Shown piece by piece: positions 1 to 8,503 of a stretch of DNA of 31,058 nucleotides. The stretch lies in contig CALCBD010000023.1 in the NCBI GenBank assembly GCA_937897985.1, positions 1-31,058 of the forward strand. The letters run 5' to 3'. Every line of letters begins with the position of its first letter. Position 1 is the first letter of the stretch. Both the position numbers and the translations under genes were made by a program. The DNA comes from an uncultured Paludibacter sp. (GTDB lineage Bacteria > Bacteroidota > Bacteroidia > Bacteroidales > Paludibacteraceae). The notes beneath the pieces are model-generated. The model worked only from the letters and a program-made list of their open reading frames with translations. It made no database searches and was not told where the DNA came from.

Positions 1-485
1 CGTTAGCCCTGAGATCTTAATAACAAAACGCTTCGCAAACCAATCATGAGGGGCGTTAGCCCTGAGTTCTTAATAACAAAACGCTTCACAAAACAATCAT
101 GAGGACCGTTAGCCCTGAGTTCTTAATAACAAAACACTTCGCAAACCAACCAAAGGGGCGTTAGCCCTGTGATCTTCTTAGATAAGAGTTCCACAATACA
201 ATCATGAGGGGCGTTAGCCCTGAGATCTTAATAACAAAACGCCTCGCAAACCAACCATGAGTGGCGATAGCCCTGAAATCTTAATAACAAAAGGCTTCAC
301 AAACCAATCATGAGGGGCGTTAGCCCTGAGATCTTAATAACAAAACGCTTCACAAACCAACCAAAGGGGCGTTAGCCATGAGTTCTTAATAACAAAGCGT
401 TCCACAAAACAATCATGAGGGGCTTTAGCCCTGAGTTCTTAATAACAAAACGCTTTGCAAACCAACCAAAGGGGCGTTAGCCCTG
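1..485. repeat. Tandem array of about nine 52-53 bp units plus a partial tenth
   Basis: Units start at 1, 54, 107, 159, 212, 265, 318, 370 and 423, with a partial copy from 475, so the period is 52 or 53 bp. The array probably continues left of the window. Each unit holds CGTTAGCCCTGAG, then TTAATAACAAAACGCTTC, then CAAACCAATCATGAGGGG or a close variant. The junction between units makes a short hairpin, GGGC-GTTA-GCCC. The whole unit is conserved, with no unique spacers. The unit at 159 is the most diverged. The array lies just downstream of the last gene of the operon, and the partial copy supplies that gene's stop codon. Function unknown; the hairpins could act as 3' end or terminator structures. 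Confidence 0.95.
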
Positions 486-1646
486 TCTATTTCTTAAAAA
501 TGAAATTATCGATTTTAATCCCCTGTAATGCCGGTATGGATAATAAAAGAATACCAGCGACGGTTTCCTGATTTTATAGAGTTGTATCATAAAAGCTTTC
601 GGAGGGAACAGCAAATGAAATCCGTATTTTATTTTTGCACCCACCCCATTTACATTACGTAAATTTTTACTGTGCATTTTATAAGCCGATTCTTCCATAT
701 TACCATGTAAATAACTGATAAACATTTGGCGGTCAGCATCGGTAAGTATCCTGCTGTAATTCCCCGTTATATTCAGCGGCAGTGACACATTCATAAATTG
801 ATGAACTAATATAAGATATTCGAAAACAATTGATTCGCATCGATATGTTTTACAGATTTCAATCAGCTGATTCCAGTTTATCAAATTCAGGTTACTTTCA
901 ACAAAATTGCAGATATCATTAAAACAGGTAAATTGCACATGACCTCCCCTGAAATGTTTGTCAAGGTGCAGGCAGAGATGTATCAACTGATGATATATAT
1001 CAGGGACATAAACCTTTGCACCGTTCAGAGTGACAGGCGAAGCATTTTTCCATACCTGCTTTACATCCATTTTGTATTTTTCGCTGTTTTTGTGGAGTTT
1101 GGTATGTATTTCTATCGATACCCCATCCTTTATCATAGGTGGATAATGCAGAATTTCGGTATTTCTTCTCACAAAATCAGCTACTTTATATTCCGACGAA
1201 TGGTATCCCGATTGTCCGAGAATTGAAATACATTTTTCAGCATCCACCACTTTCACCAGCAAATCAATATCGCTGAATTGCCTTAATCCGATATCACCGT
1301 ACAATTTTTCAGAAAGGTAAATTCCTTTCAGTGCTATTACATCAATACCGGCTTCGTTGTACAATTTCATCGCTTCCCTGAAATGCTCATAAAGCACTAC
1401 ACTCCTGCTCAGTGTTTTATAATATGCCTGTTGCAATTTTGTTTTAACAACCGGAGGAATCTGATTAGCATTAACAAGCAAAGGAAGTTTATTGTAAAAC
1501 AACGGACCAATTCCACGGCCGATAATGGTGGAAATAAAATAATCCCAATCAGATACCTGTGGAATTAATTTATCAATCAACTCCAATTCACTTTGATCAG
1601 GATTTATTTTTATGCACGAAAGTATCAGACGATCTTCAACCTGCAT
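477..1646 (-). CDS. Nucleotidyltransferase-fold protein (PF14907-like, NTP_transf_5)
   Basis: A 389-residue protein that resembles the uncharacterised nucleotidyltransferase family PF14907, often found in polysaccharide and peptide-modification loci. The central motif is LKG (106-108) followed by SDIDLLV (125-131). The latter matches the metal-binding DxD of the polymerase-beta fold, so it may move a nucleotidyl or phospho group, but its substrate is unknown. It is the last gene of the minus-strand series, 70 bp after the TIM-barrel gene. The stop codon and last three residues (RQG) lie inside the partial last copy of the 53-bp repeat array, so the original 3' end may have been replaced by repeat DNA. 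It shares the general fold type with the LicD protein at 13858-14532 but is not closely similar. Family placement is fairly sure; function is not. Confidence 0.8.
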   Translation of the reverse strand: MQVEDRLILSCIKINPDQSELELIDKLIPQVSDWDYFISTIIGRGIGPLFYNKLPLLVNANQIPPVVKTKLQQAYYKTLSRSVVLYEHFREAMKLYNEAGIDVIALKGIYLSEKLYGDIGLRQFSDIDLLVKVVDAEKCISILGQSGYHSSEYKVADFVRRNTEILHYPPMIKDGVSIEIHTKLHKNSEKYKMDVKQVWKNASPVTLNGAKVYVPDIYHQLIHLCLHLDKHFRGGHVQFTCFNDICNFVESNLNLINWNQLIEICKTYRCESIVFEYLILVHQFMNVSLPLNITGNYSRILTDADRQMFISYLHGNMEESAYKMHSKNLRNVNGVGAKIKYGFHLLFPPKAFMIQLYKIRKPSLVFFYYPYRHYRGLKSIISFLRNRQG

Positions 1647-1716
1647 TATAAATTCATTTGATAGTTCTATAAATACGATTACAAATGATATTCTAAACTG
1701 TTTTTATAAATATCTC

Positions 1717-2607
1717 TTAGTTTATTTCACCCAATTTTATCAGTTTTACAGTTTCATTAATATTCTTTTCAGATGACGCACCAAATACAACTGATTGAAT
1801 GTTCAGAGAATTAATAAATTCATAAGCTTCAGTAGCCCGTATTGCACCCGACGCAAGTGTTGACATGGCCATAAGCTGGTATTTGTCCGGATTATTATTT
1901 TTAATTGCATCAAGATATGATTGAATATCAGGTGACATTAAATAACCAATTTTATTGATTGAACTGCAAATCACTACTTCTTCAATACCCCATTCTTCTA
2001 ATTTTGATTTCAGATATGGCATATTCTGAGTAATAAGACCGGGAATCGCATTGTATTTTTTGCGGATATAATTACAGTATTCATAAAAAACGTCTTTTAC
2101 ATTATATCCAAGTAATAAATCAACTATGATATTCTGAATAAAAATGACTTTAACATCTAATCCTTTGTACATTTTAACTTCGATATCAATAAGCATTTTC
2201 ATCAATTCAATGGCATCTTTACCCAACACAGCCATCCCACCTTTAGCCACCATACCCAACACACCCAATGCAGAATTATTGCTGAACAGAACATCATTGA
2301 TTGCCGGAAAAATGCCTTTTTCATTTACCATATTGGCATATTTATGTGGATACGGAATTGATGGATACCAGGCTAAATGACCATATTTCGTTTTATTTGA
2401 ACGAAAATATTCACAAATCTCTTTGGCACGGTCATTACTATTTAACATGACAGCATTGATGCCGCTTTTAAATGCCAAATCGTAGACCTTATAAATATTT
2501 TCGGTTTGAAAAAACTTTTCTGACAGTTGTTGAGCCTTTTCCTGCGACATGTGGTTAATTCCGAAGAATTGATTATCTCCAAAAATTATTTTATCTATTT
2601 TTTCCAT
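1717..2607 (-). CDS. Putative TIM-barrel protein, aldo/keto reductase-like
   Basis: A 296-residue protein whose layout suggests a TIM barrel related to aldo/keto reductases. The N-terminus has GDNQFFGINH (10-19). A central helix-strand pattern follows, and the C-terminal part has MSTLASGAIRATEA and then VVFGASSEKNINETV, which resembles the cofactor-phosphate end of aldo/keto reductases. I do not see a clear catalytic Asp-Tyr-Lys-His set, so enzymatic activity is uncertain. It begins 2 bp after the stop of the Gfo/Idh/MocA oxidoreductase (2610-3650), so the two are probably translated together and may act on the same sugar nucleotide. An isomerase or epimerase role is also possible. I do not recognise a characterised orthologue. 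Confidence 0.75.
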   Translation of the reverse strand: MEKIDKIIFGDNQFFGINHMSQEKAQQLSEKFFQTENIYKVYDLAFKSGINAVMLNSNDRAKEICEYFRSNKTKYGHLAWYPSIPYPHKYANMVNEKGIFPAINDVLFSNNSALGVLGMVAKGGMAVLGKDAIELMKMLIDIEVKMYKGLDVKVIFIQNIIVDLLLGYNVKDVFYEYCNYIRKKYNAIPGLITQNMPYLKSKLEEWGIEEVVICSSINKIGYLMSPDIQSYLDAIKNNNPDKYQLMAMSTLASGAIRATEAYEFINSLNIQSVVFGASSEKNINETVKLIKLGEIN

Positions 2608-2609
2608 TG

Positions 2610-3650
2610 CTATTCAATTATTGCATTTTTTTGAGCATCGATAAACAGGTGATGCATAATATTCTGGGCGTGATATCCATCCTTAAAAGTACATAAATTA
2701 CCCTTTTCCTTTCCGAGAATCGTATCGGCAAAATGATACAACTGACGGGTAAATTCATTGCCGCGTACATAAAACGGAACCGGCGTAAAGATATCAGTTA
2801 TATATACCGTATTCCATCCTTTTTTATACTTAGTCGATTCACTGTCTTCGTTCAGATATATTTTTATCCCGTGTTGATCGGCTAATATTTTACCTTTTGA
2901 TCCGAGAAGCTCGAGTTTATTCGAAGGTTTCCTATAACTTGTATCGCTCCAGTTTACATACAGAGTTCCCGAGCATCCGTTTTTGTACAAAAAAGTTGAG
3001 GATACGATATCTTCCACATGTTTGGAATAAATCTGATTCATACTGGTACCTACAATATTGTCGGGCGGACCAATAATGAAATCCACCAGATCAATGGCAT
3101 GTGCAGCAATTTCGTAAACCGCACCACCACCGTTTTTCCTGAACGACCGCCAGCTTTCGGATTCCTCTTTTTTCGATACTGTACAACTGAACATTTCGGA
3201 TTTGAAGCGTATAACATCGCCGATTAATCCGGAAGCTACATAATTTTTTACAGTTATAAATATATCATTGAAACGGTTGACATATCCAACCTGATTGACC
3301 AATCCTTTCGATTCGAACAAATTCATTAATTCTTCTGCCTGGTGTACGTCTGCTGTAAAAGGTTTTTCGGCAAATACATGAATTCCCCTTTCATAAGCAA
3401 ATTTACATACTTCATAATGCAGATTTGGTGGAGTACATACAATAATCGCATCAGGATGTGAAGTCTCGATCAGTTCTTTATAATCTTTAAAAACCTGAAT
3501 ACCTGATACATATTTTTTTAATAAATCAAGAGTCATTTTTGTTGTGTCTGCAACTGCAACAATTTCAACCTCCGGATGACTGTTTATGATTGAAAAATGA
3601 GTAATGCCCATTCTACCCATTCCTATTATTCCCAATTTAATTTTGTTCAT
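2610..3650 (-). CDS. Gfo/Idh/MocA family sugar oxidoreductase
   Basis: A 346-residue NAD(P)-dependent oxidoreductase. The Rossmann motif GIIGMGRMG is at 7-15, followed by the acidic end of the second strand (VAVADT). The family's EKP motif is at 95-97 (AEKPF), and the C-terminal domain carries GGGAVYEIAAHAIDLVDF with the usual His/Asp. Members oxidise or reduce a ring carbon of a sugar or sugar nucleotide in the cytoplasm. It overlaps the end of the upstream glycosyltransferase by 14 bp and is followed after 2 bp by the TIM-barrel gene, so the three are coupled. It does not look like WbpB, and no partner aminotransferase is present, so a diacetamido-uronate route is not supported. The substrate is unknown. 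Confidence 0.88.
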   Translation of the reverse strand: MNKIKLGIIGMGRMGITHFSIINSHPEVEIVAVADTTKMTLDLLKKYVSGIQVFKDYKELIETSHPDAIIVCTPPNLHYEVCKFAYERGIHVFAEKPFTADVHQAEELMNLFESKGLVNQVGYVNRFNDIFITVKNYVASGLIGDVIRFKSEMFSCTVSKKEESESWRSFRKNGGGAVYEIAAHAIDLVDFIIGPPDNIVGTSMNQIYSKHVEDIVSSTFLYKNGCSGTLYVNWSDTSYRKPSNKLELLGSKGKILADQHGIKIYLNEDSESTKYKKGWNTVYITDIFTPVPFYVRGNEFTRQLYHFADTILGKEKGNLCTFKDGYHAQNIMHHLFIDAQKNAIIE

Positions 3651-4752
3651 AATTATCTATTGATTTTTTATATAAACCTGCAATTCTTTTCCATGTATAC
3701 CGACGTTTTGCTATTTCAAGCATATTATCGCTCAATGTTTTAATTTTAGTTTCGTCTAATGAATTCAGAATTGTTTTTAAAGATTCCACATCCCTGAAAT
3801 AATATGATTTCTCTTCTGTTGACGCTCTGTTGGTTGCAACATCGAAGCAAATTACCGGTAATTGTAAAGACATTGCCTCGGTTAAAGATGGTGCTGTACC
3901 GCACAAAGAGTGTGTATGTAAATAAATCTTACAGTTGCTTCTGATTGTATTTAAAACCCTTAAATCATAAATCGCATCCAACAAATAAATGTTTTTATAT
4001 TGATTCTGATTTTTAAGTTTCAGATTTTTACCATAATCAGATATTTCCCAGTTTGAAACGACAACAAGATTTCTGTTTGGAATTGACTTATAAGCTTCAA
4101 TTACCAAATGTATGTTCATATCTTCCTGTGCCCTTGAAACTGTTACGTCATATTCCATCCCGAGAAAAGGATATTTTTGTACATCTTCGGCTGTAATGGC
4201 TTCTTTCACTGCATGGTCACCACCGTATTCGGCGAGGATAGCTTCCAGACCATATTCGGTTTTAACATAATCATATAATACCTGATTATCTACGATTATT
4301 GTATCCGATGATTTTACACAGATCCTCTCAAACCATTTTTTTACGAAAACTTCCAGTTTGCCGGTAAATTTACTTCCTCTTACCTTTTGCCATTCAATTC
4401 CGCCAATATTGAAAATCAGTTTTTTTCTGAAAACAAATTTTAACGGGAAAGCGAATACACCTGAAAATCCGAGAATCACCAGGACGTCGTGTTTTATCAA
4501 TGAGTGTACAATTGAAACTGCATCATAAATCATTGATTGCCAACCATTAGCCTTGAAAGGAATATAAATTAATTTTGTGTTCAGGTATGTTTTTAATCGT
4601 TTTTTTGCCGGTGTCCTGGCACAGTAACAATACAAATCGTAATCCTCATTCAAATAGCGGGCAAGGTATTCTGTTAGTGTCTCGAATCCTCCGTAACGGG
4701 CAGGAATACCATTAGTTCCGATCAGTGATACTTTTTTTCGTTTCAAATTCAT
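3637..4752 (-). CDS. GT4 glycosyltransferase with DUF1972 N-terminus (rhamnosyltransferase-like)
   Basis: A 371-residue GT-B fold glycosyltransferase. Residues 8-35 (SLIGTNGIPARYGGFETLTE region) are the DUF1972 signature seen in WchF-type beta-1,4-rhamnosyltransferases. The C-terminal donor-binding half has TVSRAQEDMNIHLVIEAY and the family motif GTAPSLTEAMSLQLPV, in which Cys stands where the first Glu of the usual EX7E lies; such variation is common in this subfamily. It probably adds one sugar to the lipid-linked repeat unit at the inner face of the membrane. The upstream neighbour (4749-5651) overlaps it by 4 bp and resembles the last enzyme of dTDP-rhamnose synthesis. That fits rhamnose or a related deoxysugar as donor, although RmlA, B and C are not in the window. 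Confidence 0.9.
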   Translation of the reverse strand: MNLKRKKVSLIGTNGIPARYGGFETLTEYLARYLNEDYDLYCYCARTPAKKRLKTYLNTKLIYIPFKANGWQSMIYDAVSIVHSLIKHDVLVILGFSGVFAFPLKFVFRKKLIFNIGGIEWQKVRGSKFTGKLEVFVKKWFERICVKSSDTIIVDNQVLYDYVKTEYGLEAILAEYGGDHAVKEAITAEDVQKYPFLGMEYDVTVSRAQEDMNIHLVIEAYKSIPNRNLVVVSNWEISDYGKNLKLKNQNQYKNIYLLDAIYDLRVLNTIRSNCKIYLHTHSLCGTAPSLTEAMSLQLPVICFDVATNRASTEEKSYYFRDVESLKTILNSLDETKIKTLSDNMLEIAKRRYTWKRIAGLYKKSIDNYEQN

Positions 4753-5651
4753 TTCAGATAATCCTGATAATAGTTATTGATATATTCGCGCAGTGCTACT
4801 CTCCAGTCACTCATCAAATTAGCGTTTCTAATCTTTAATTTTCTATTATCTAATCTTTCGCAGGGCGGGCGTTCGGCAAAATATATTTCTTTGAAATATT
4901 CGCTGGTTACCACATTGAGTTTAATTTTGTCTTTCAGTCCAAGTATATCAAGGAGTTCTTCTGTAACCTCGAGACGGCTTGTTTGTCCACCGCAAACCAT
5001 ATTGTATAAGCCCCAGTATTCTTTTTCGATCAGGTATTTTACATTTTTGGCAAAATCCTGAGTGTAGGTTGGCGTACCATCTTTATCGTTAACAATGAAC
5101 AATTCCTTTTTACCATCTTTCAGTTGTTGCATCAGTTTCTGAATAAACTTTTTATCTTTTTTCGGACCCGAGCCCATCATCCAACCGGCGCGACAAACCA
5201 AAAACCGATGTGCATTTTCCACTACAAAACGTTCGCCCATATATTTCGATCGTGCATATACTCCCAGAGGATTAGGCATATCCCAGTCGTCGTAGAGTTC
5301 TTTCTGACCATCGAATATACCAGCAGTACTGATATAAAGCATCGGGATATTGAGCTCATTAGCAATGTAAACAGCATTTTCGACCGACATAGTATTTGTT
5401 CTGTATGTTTCATCCGCATTTTGCTCACAAAATTCAAGATCGGTATATGCACCCAGGTGAAACAAATAATCGGGTGCAAAATCCTTTACATCCTTGCGAT
5501 AAGCATCTAAATCCCTGAAATCCAAAAAACTCAACCAGGTGTCATTGACATCTTTATCAGTACATTTTAACTCATAATCTTCTCTGAATTGCATATAAAA
5601 CGCTTCTCCCAGCATTCCTCCACAACCGGCAATGTAAATTTTTTTCTTCAT
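4749..5651 (-). CDS. RmlD-like SDR sugar-nucleotide reductase
   Basis: A 300-residue extended short-chain dehydrogenase of the dTDP-4-dehydrorhamnose reductase (RmlD substrate-binding) type. The NAD(P) motif GCGGMLG is at 9-15, the active-site YxxxK is Y132-K136 (YARSK), and the later GTPTYTQDFAKN matches the RmlD-family GxPTY region. It would reduce the 4-keto group of a dTDP- or other NDP-6-deoxy-hexulose. It ends in a 4-bp overlap with the DUF1972 glycosyltransferase, which suggests it makes that enzyme's donor. The rest of the pathway (RmlABC) is absent here and would have to be encoded elsewhere. The family is sure; the exact sugar is not. Confidence 0.88.
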   Translation of the reverse strand: MKKKIYIAGCGGMLGEAFYMQFREDYELKCTDKDVNDTWLSFLDFRDLDAYRKDVKDFAPDYLFHLGAYTDLEFCEQNADETYRTNTMSVENAVYIANELNIPMLYISTAGIFDGQKELYDDWDMPNPLGVYARSKYMGERFVVENAHRFLVCRAGWMMGSGPKKDKKFIQKLMQQLKDGKKELFIVNDKDGTPTYTQDFAKNVKYLIEKEYWGLYNMVCGGQTSRLEVTEELLDILGLKDKIKLNVVTSEYFKEIYFAERPPCERLDNRKLKIRNANLMSDWRVALREYINNYYQDYLK

Positions 5652-5670
5652 TTTTATTGATATGATAATA

Positions 5671-6147
5671 TTAATCTTCTGTATTTTGAATTAAACCCGG
5701 CCAGTTGGACCATTCGGCTCTTTCATTCATTGTAATGCCTGTTTTAATTATTTTTGCCGGATTTCCGGCCACTATACAATTGGAAGGCACATCTTTGGTA
5801 ACTACTGACATCGATCCCACAATTACTTCATTCCCTATTTTTACACCCGGCATAATAAAAGCCCTGATTCCAACGAAACAGTTATCGCCGATATAAGTAT
5901 CAGTCATATATGGCAAACTATCTACACGTTTGCAATGATCATGTGTTAATATTACAGTGCCCGATGCTATCAAACAATTTTTCCCTATATGTATTCCTTT
6001 AGGATTTAGTCTGTCTAATATACAGTTGCGCTCAATTATAGTGCTGTAAGGAATCTGATACCCTTTGATACGCAAAATAAAAATTCTTGAGCGTCTGAAT
6101 AAGGTTGCTATTTTTTCGATGATAAAAAACTTTATGTTCAGATTCAT
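5671..6147 (-). CDS. Left-handed beta-helix (hexapeptide repeat) O-acyltransferase
   Basis: A 158-residue acyltransferase of the WbbJ/maltose O-acetyltransferase type. Hexapeptide repeats run from about residue 45 to 135 (for example IGKNCL, IGDNCF, IGNEVI), a conserved His lies in ILTHDHCKR, and the end is the family-typical NCIVAGNPAKIIKTG. These enzymes form trimers and transfer acetyl or another acyl group from CoA to a sugar hydroxyl in the cytoplasm. The start codon overlaps the end of the upstream GT4 gene by 4 bp, and the next gene follows 19 bp later. It probably O-acetylates one sugar of the repeat unit. A role as a sugar-nucleotide N-acetyltransferase is possible but less likely, because no aminotransferase is present. 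Confidence 0.88.
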   Translation of the reverse strand: MNLNIKFFIIEKIATLFRRSRIFILRIKGYQIPYSTIIERNCILDRLNPKGIHIGKNCLIASGTVILTHDHCKRVDSLPYMTDTYIGDNCFVGIRAFIMPGVKIGNEVIVGSMSVVTKDVPSNCIVAGNPAKIIKTGITMNERAEWSNWPGLIQNTED

Positions 6148-7379
6148 TTGTTTCTCCTTTCTTTTAATACTTCATCGAATACCCCGATTAGTTTTTGATA
6201 ATGTGAATCTTCATCAAAATTTTTCTTAGCAAAAAGTAATGCATTGTTCGACATTCTAAAGTATTCCTCTTCATTAACTTTCTCTGCCATGCAAATTTTT
6301 GTGTCAAGTTGATCCGGGTCTTTAAGTTCGAACAAATATCCCGTTTCATTTTCGTTAATTAGTTCGGGTATTCCACCTATATTCGTACCAATTACAGGTT
6401 TACCCGATTTGTACGATTCGACAATCGCTAAAGGATTGTTTTCATAACATTCAGATGGCACAATTACAAACGAGGAACCACTGATAAGATTTTTAAGTTC
6501 CGACCCTGTTTTAAAGCCTAACACTTCAATGTCGGAGTATTTTAATGCCTGTGATTTACAGAATTCACTTAAAGGACCTTCACCAAGAATAAGCAATTTT
6601 GAACTTCTCGGCCTTTTAACCCATGCATTAATTAAAGTATTAATACCTTTTTCGTCGGACAATCTGCCAAAAAAAAGAAAATAATCTCCTTTTTTTGTAT
6701 TTGGAGTCCCATCATCAAACGGAGCAAAATTATATATTTTTTCGATTTTATTATTAAACCTATTCGTTTTCAGATGCATGTTTTTACTGAACTCGCTGAC
6801 AGTAATTATTTTATCAAAAATGGCTGTGGGTGAAAAAAGTGTTTTTTGGTATTGAAATTCTAATGCCGAAACCGAACTTAATAAAAGATTATTTCTGTTG
6901 CACCTGTGAACAACACAATTGAAAGTACTGCCGTCAATACACCTTTCACAAATATTCAATTTGCCATCCAAATGAATATTGTGAGGACATAACAATCCAA
7001 AATCATGTAATGTAATGACAACCGGAACATTCATTTTTTTTAATGCAATAAAAATGGAAGGAGTTAAATCGCCTTTATATAAATGAATATGGGCAATATC
7101 CGGTTTTGTTTCACGTATTAGTTTTTCTAATTTGTTTTTTGATTCAAACGAAAAGAAAAACCTGAAAAAAAGAAATAATTTCTTTAATCCATGTGATTTA
7201 AAATAATTGATCTCTTCTACAAAATATTGTTCTGAATCTGATGGAAGGTTTCTATCACTTTTCTTCGAAAATGAAATCACTTCATGACCATGTTTTTTTA
7301 ACAGTTCTATTGTGTTAAGATACACAATATCAGCCCCTCCTCGTCTGTAATGACAGTTATTGATCTGAAGAATTTTCAT
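6144..7379 (-). CDS. GT4 glycosyltransferase with cysteine cluster
   Basis: A 411-residue GT-B glycosyltransferase. The N-terminal acceptor domain begins MKILQINNCHYRRGGAD with the Gly-Gly loop. A cysteine cluster in the middle of the N-terminal half (LLCPHN, ICERC, FNCVVHRC) is typical of one GT4 subgroup and may bind metal. The C-terminal half has GRLSDEKGINTL and the EX7E motif ENNPLAIVE. It transfers a sugar from an NDP donor to the lipid-linked oligosaccharide with retention of configuration. It follows another glycosyltransferase after 7 bp and overlaps the acyltransferase by 4 bp, so the three form a tight translational block. The sugar transferred cannot be told from the sequence. Confidence 0.92.
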   Translation of the reverse strand: MKILQINNCHYRRGGADIVYLNTIELLKKHGHEVISFSKKSDRNLPSDSEQYFVEEINYFKSHGLKKLFLFFRFFFSFESKNKLEKLIRETKPDIAHIHLYKGDLTPSIFIALKKMNVPVVITLHDFGLLCPHNIHLDGKLNICERCIDGSTFNCVVHRCNRNNLLLSSVSALEFQYQKTLFSPTAIFDKIITVSEFSKNMHLKTNRFNNKIEKIYNFAPFDDGTPNTKKGDYFLFFGRLSDEKGINTLINAWVKRPRSSKLLILGEGPLSEFCKSQALKYSDIEVLGFKTGSELKNLISGSSFVIVPSECYENNPLAIVESYKSGKPVIGTNIGGIPELINENETGYLFELKDPDQLDTKICMAEKVNEEEYFRMSNNALLFAKKNFDEDSHYQKLIGVFDEVLKERRNK

Positions 7380-7386
7380 TTATAAA

Positions 7387-8406
7387 TCAATGTATTTGCT
7401 CAATTATTTTTATTATATTATCTACAAAAACCTGAGGAGAACCAAGGCTTTCAATTTTGTTATTTAAATTTGTTCCATATTTTTTTTGAAGCTCCAAGTC
7501 AATTGATAAATTTTTTATCTGTAACGCAAAATCTTCAAAATCACCAAATTTAATAAGAATTCCATTTTCAGCAGTTGTAATATACTCTCTTGTTGTTGCA
7601 TTTTCCGTAATAATAACAGGTTTAGACATTAATCCTGCAGAAAATAAGACTATTAAGCCTGCCGGGGCTTGGGTATTTATCGGTAATGCCAATATTGAAC
7701 AATCTTGAATAAGTTTCTGAAATTTCTCATAAGATATGTCATAGTGATATTCAATATTTGAAGGAAGATTATCACCTAAAGTTTCTTTTTTAGGTCCAAC
7801 TATTACAAATTTAACATCCGGAATTAATTTTGCAATTTTCACTATTCCAGGCCAATCTCTGCCATTATTACCACCACAGAAAACATAATCATTCCCCAAT
7901 TCAAACGGTTTTTTATATTTACCTAATTTGCCATAACAATCATGTAGTAAATGAAAATTCTTGTCCGGTAAATCAAATAAATTCCGATATAATTCACGCA
8001 AATTATTTGAAGTCACTGTTGGGTGGATATTATTGCTTTTTAGCATAACCCTGAATAACTTTAGTTTAATCTTAGTAATTAAATCATTATAATTATTCAG
8101 CATGATATTAATCACAACTATTTCTCTACGCAAAAAAAGGATTTTGGATATCAAAAATAAATATACAGCCAAAACATCTAATAGGGAAACTATAACATCG
8201 TCTTTTTTGCTTCTCAATAAGCATTTAAAAGATAATTTGATATAACCAATATGTAATTTCAGGATTCTACCAACCCTTGAATATTTTAATGTTCTTGGTG
8301 GATTTGAAATCCCCATAAAATTTATTCGGAAATTTCTTTTCTTAAACGATTCAATTAACCAATCATTTATTTCACTATCTTTTAAAAAATAAACTTCTCT
8401 ATTCAT
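7387..8406 (-). CDS. Divergent GT-B glycosyltransferase
   Basis: A 339-residue protein with the two-lobed GT-B plan. The N-terminal half is basic and hydrophobic (LLDVLAVYLFLISKILFL), consistent with peripheral membrane attachment. The C-terminal lobe has VFCGGNNGRDW, then VKFVIVGPKKET, and a donor-binding region APAGLIVLFSAGLMSKPVI. In that region Ser stands where the second Glu of the GT4 EX7E motif is usual, so this is a diverged member. It probably adds a sugar of the repeat unit. It is preceded by a 97-bp AT-rich gap without any recognisable signal and followed after 7 bp by the next glycosyltransferase. Confidence 0.82.
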   Translation of the reverse strand: MNREVYFLKDSEINDWLIESFKKRNFRINFMGISNPPRTLKYSRVGRILKLHIGYIKLSFKCLLRSKKDDVIVSLLDVLAVYLFLISKILFLRREIVVINIMLNNYNDLITKIKLKLFRVMLKSNNIHPTVTSNNLRELYRNLFDLPDKNFHLLHDCYGKLGKYKKPFELGNDYVFCGGNNGRDWPGIVKIAKLIPDVKFVIVGPKKETLGDNLPSNIEYHYDISYEKFQKLIQDCSILALPINTQAPAGLIVLFSAGLMSKPVIITENATTREYITTAENGILIKFGDFEDFALQIKNLSIDLELQKKYGTNLNNKIESLGSPQVFVDNIIKIIEQIH

Positions 8407-8503
8407 ATCAATTATTGATCTTATTATACATTGAATTATTTTCCTTTTAATATTGTAAATAATAGATTTTTTACTGTTTTTTTATGAAATAAATTTATTA
8501 AAA

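Noticed and set aside
1..485. CRISPR array
   Set aside because: The entire 52-53 bp unit is conserved from copy to copy, there are no unique spacers, and no cas gene is present.
933..1568. Plus-strand open frames opposite the nucleotidyltransferase-like gene
   Set aside because: They are antisense to a well-supported gene, have no recognisable domains and show no promoter.
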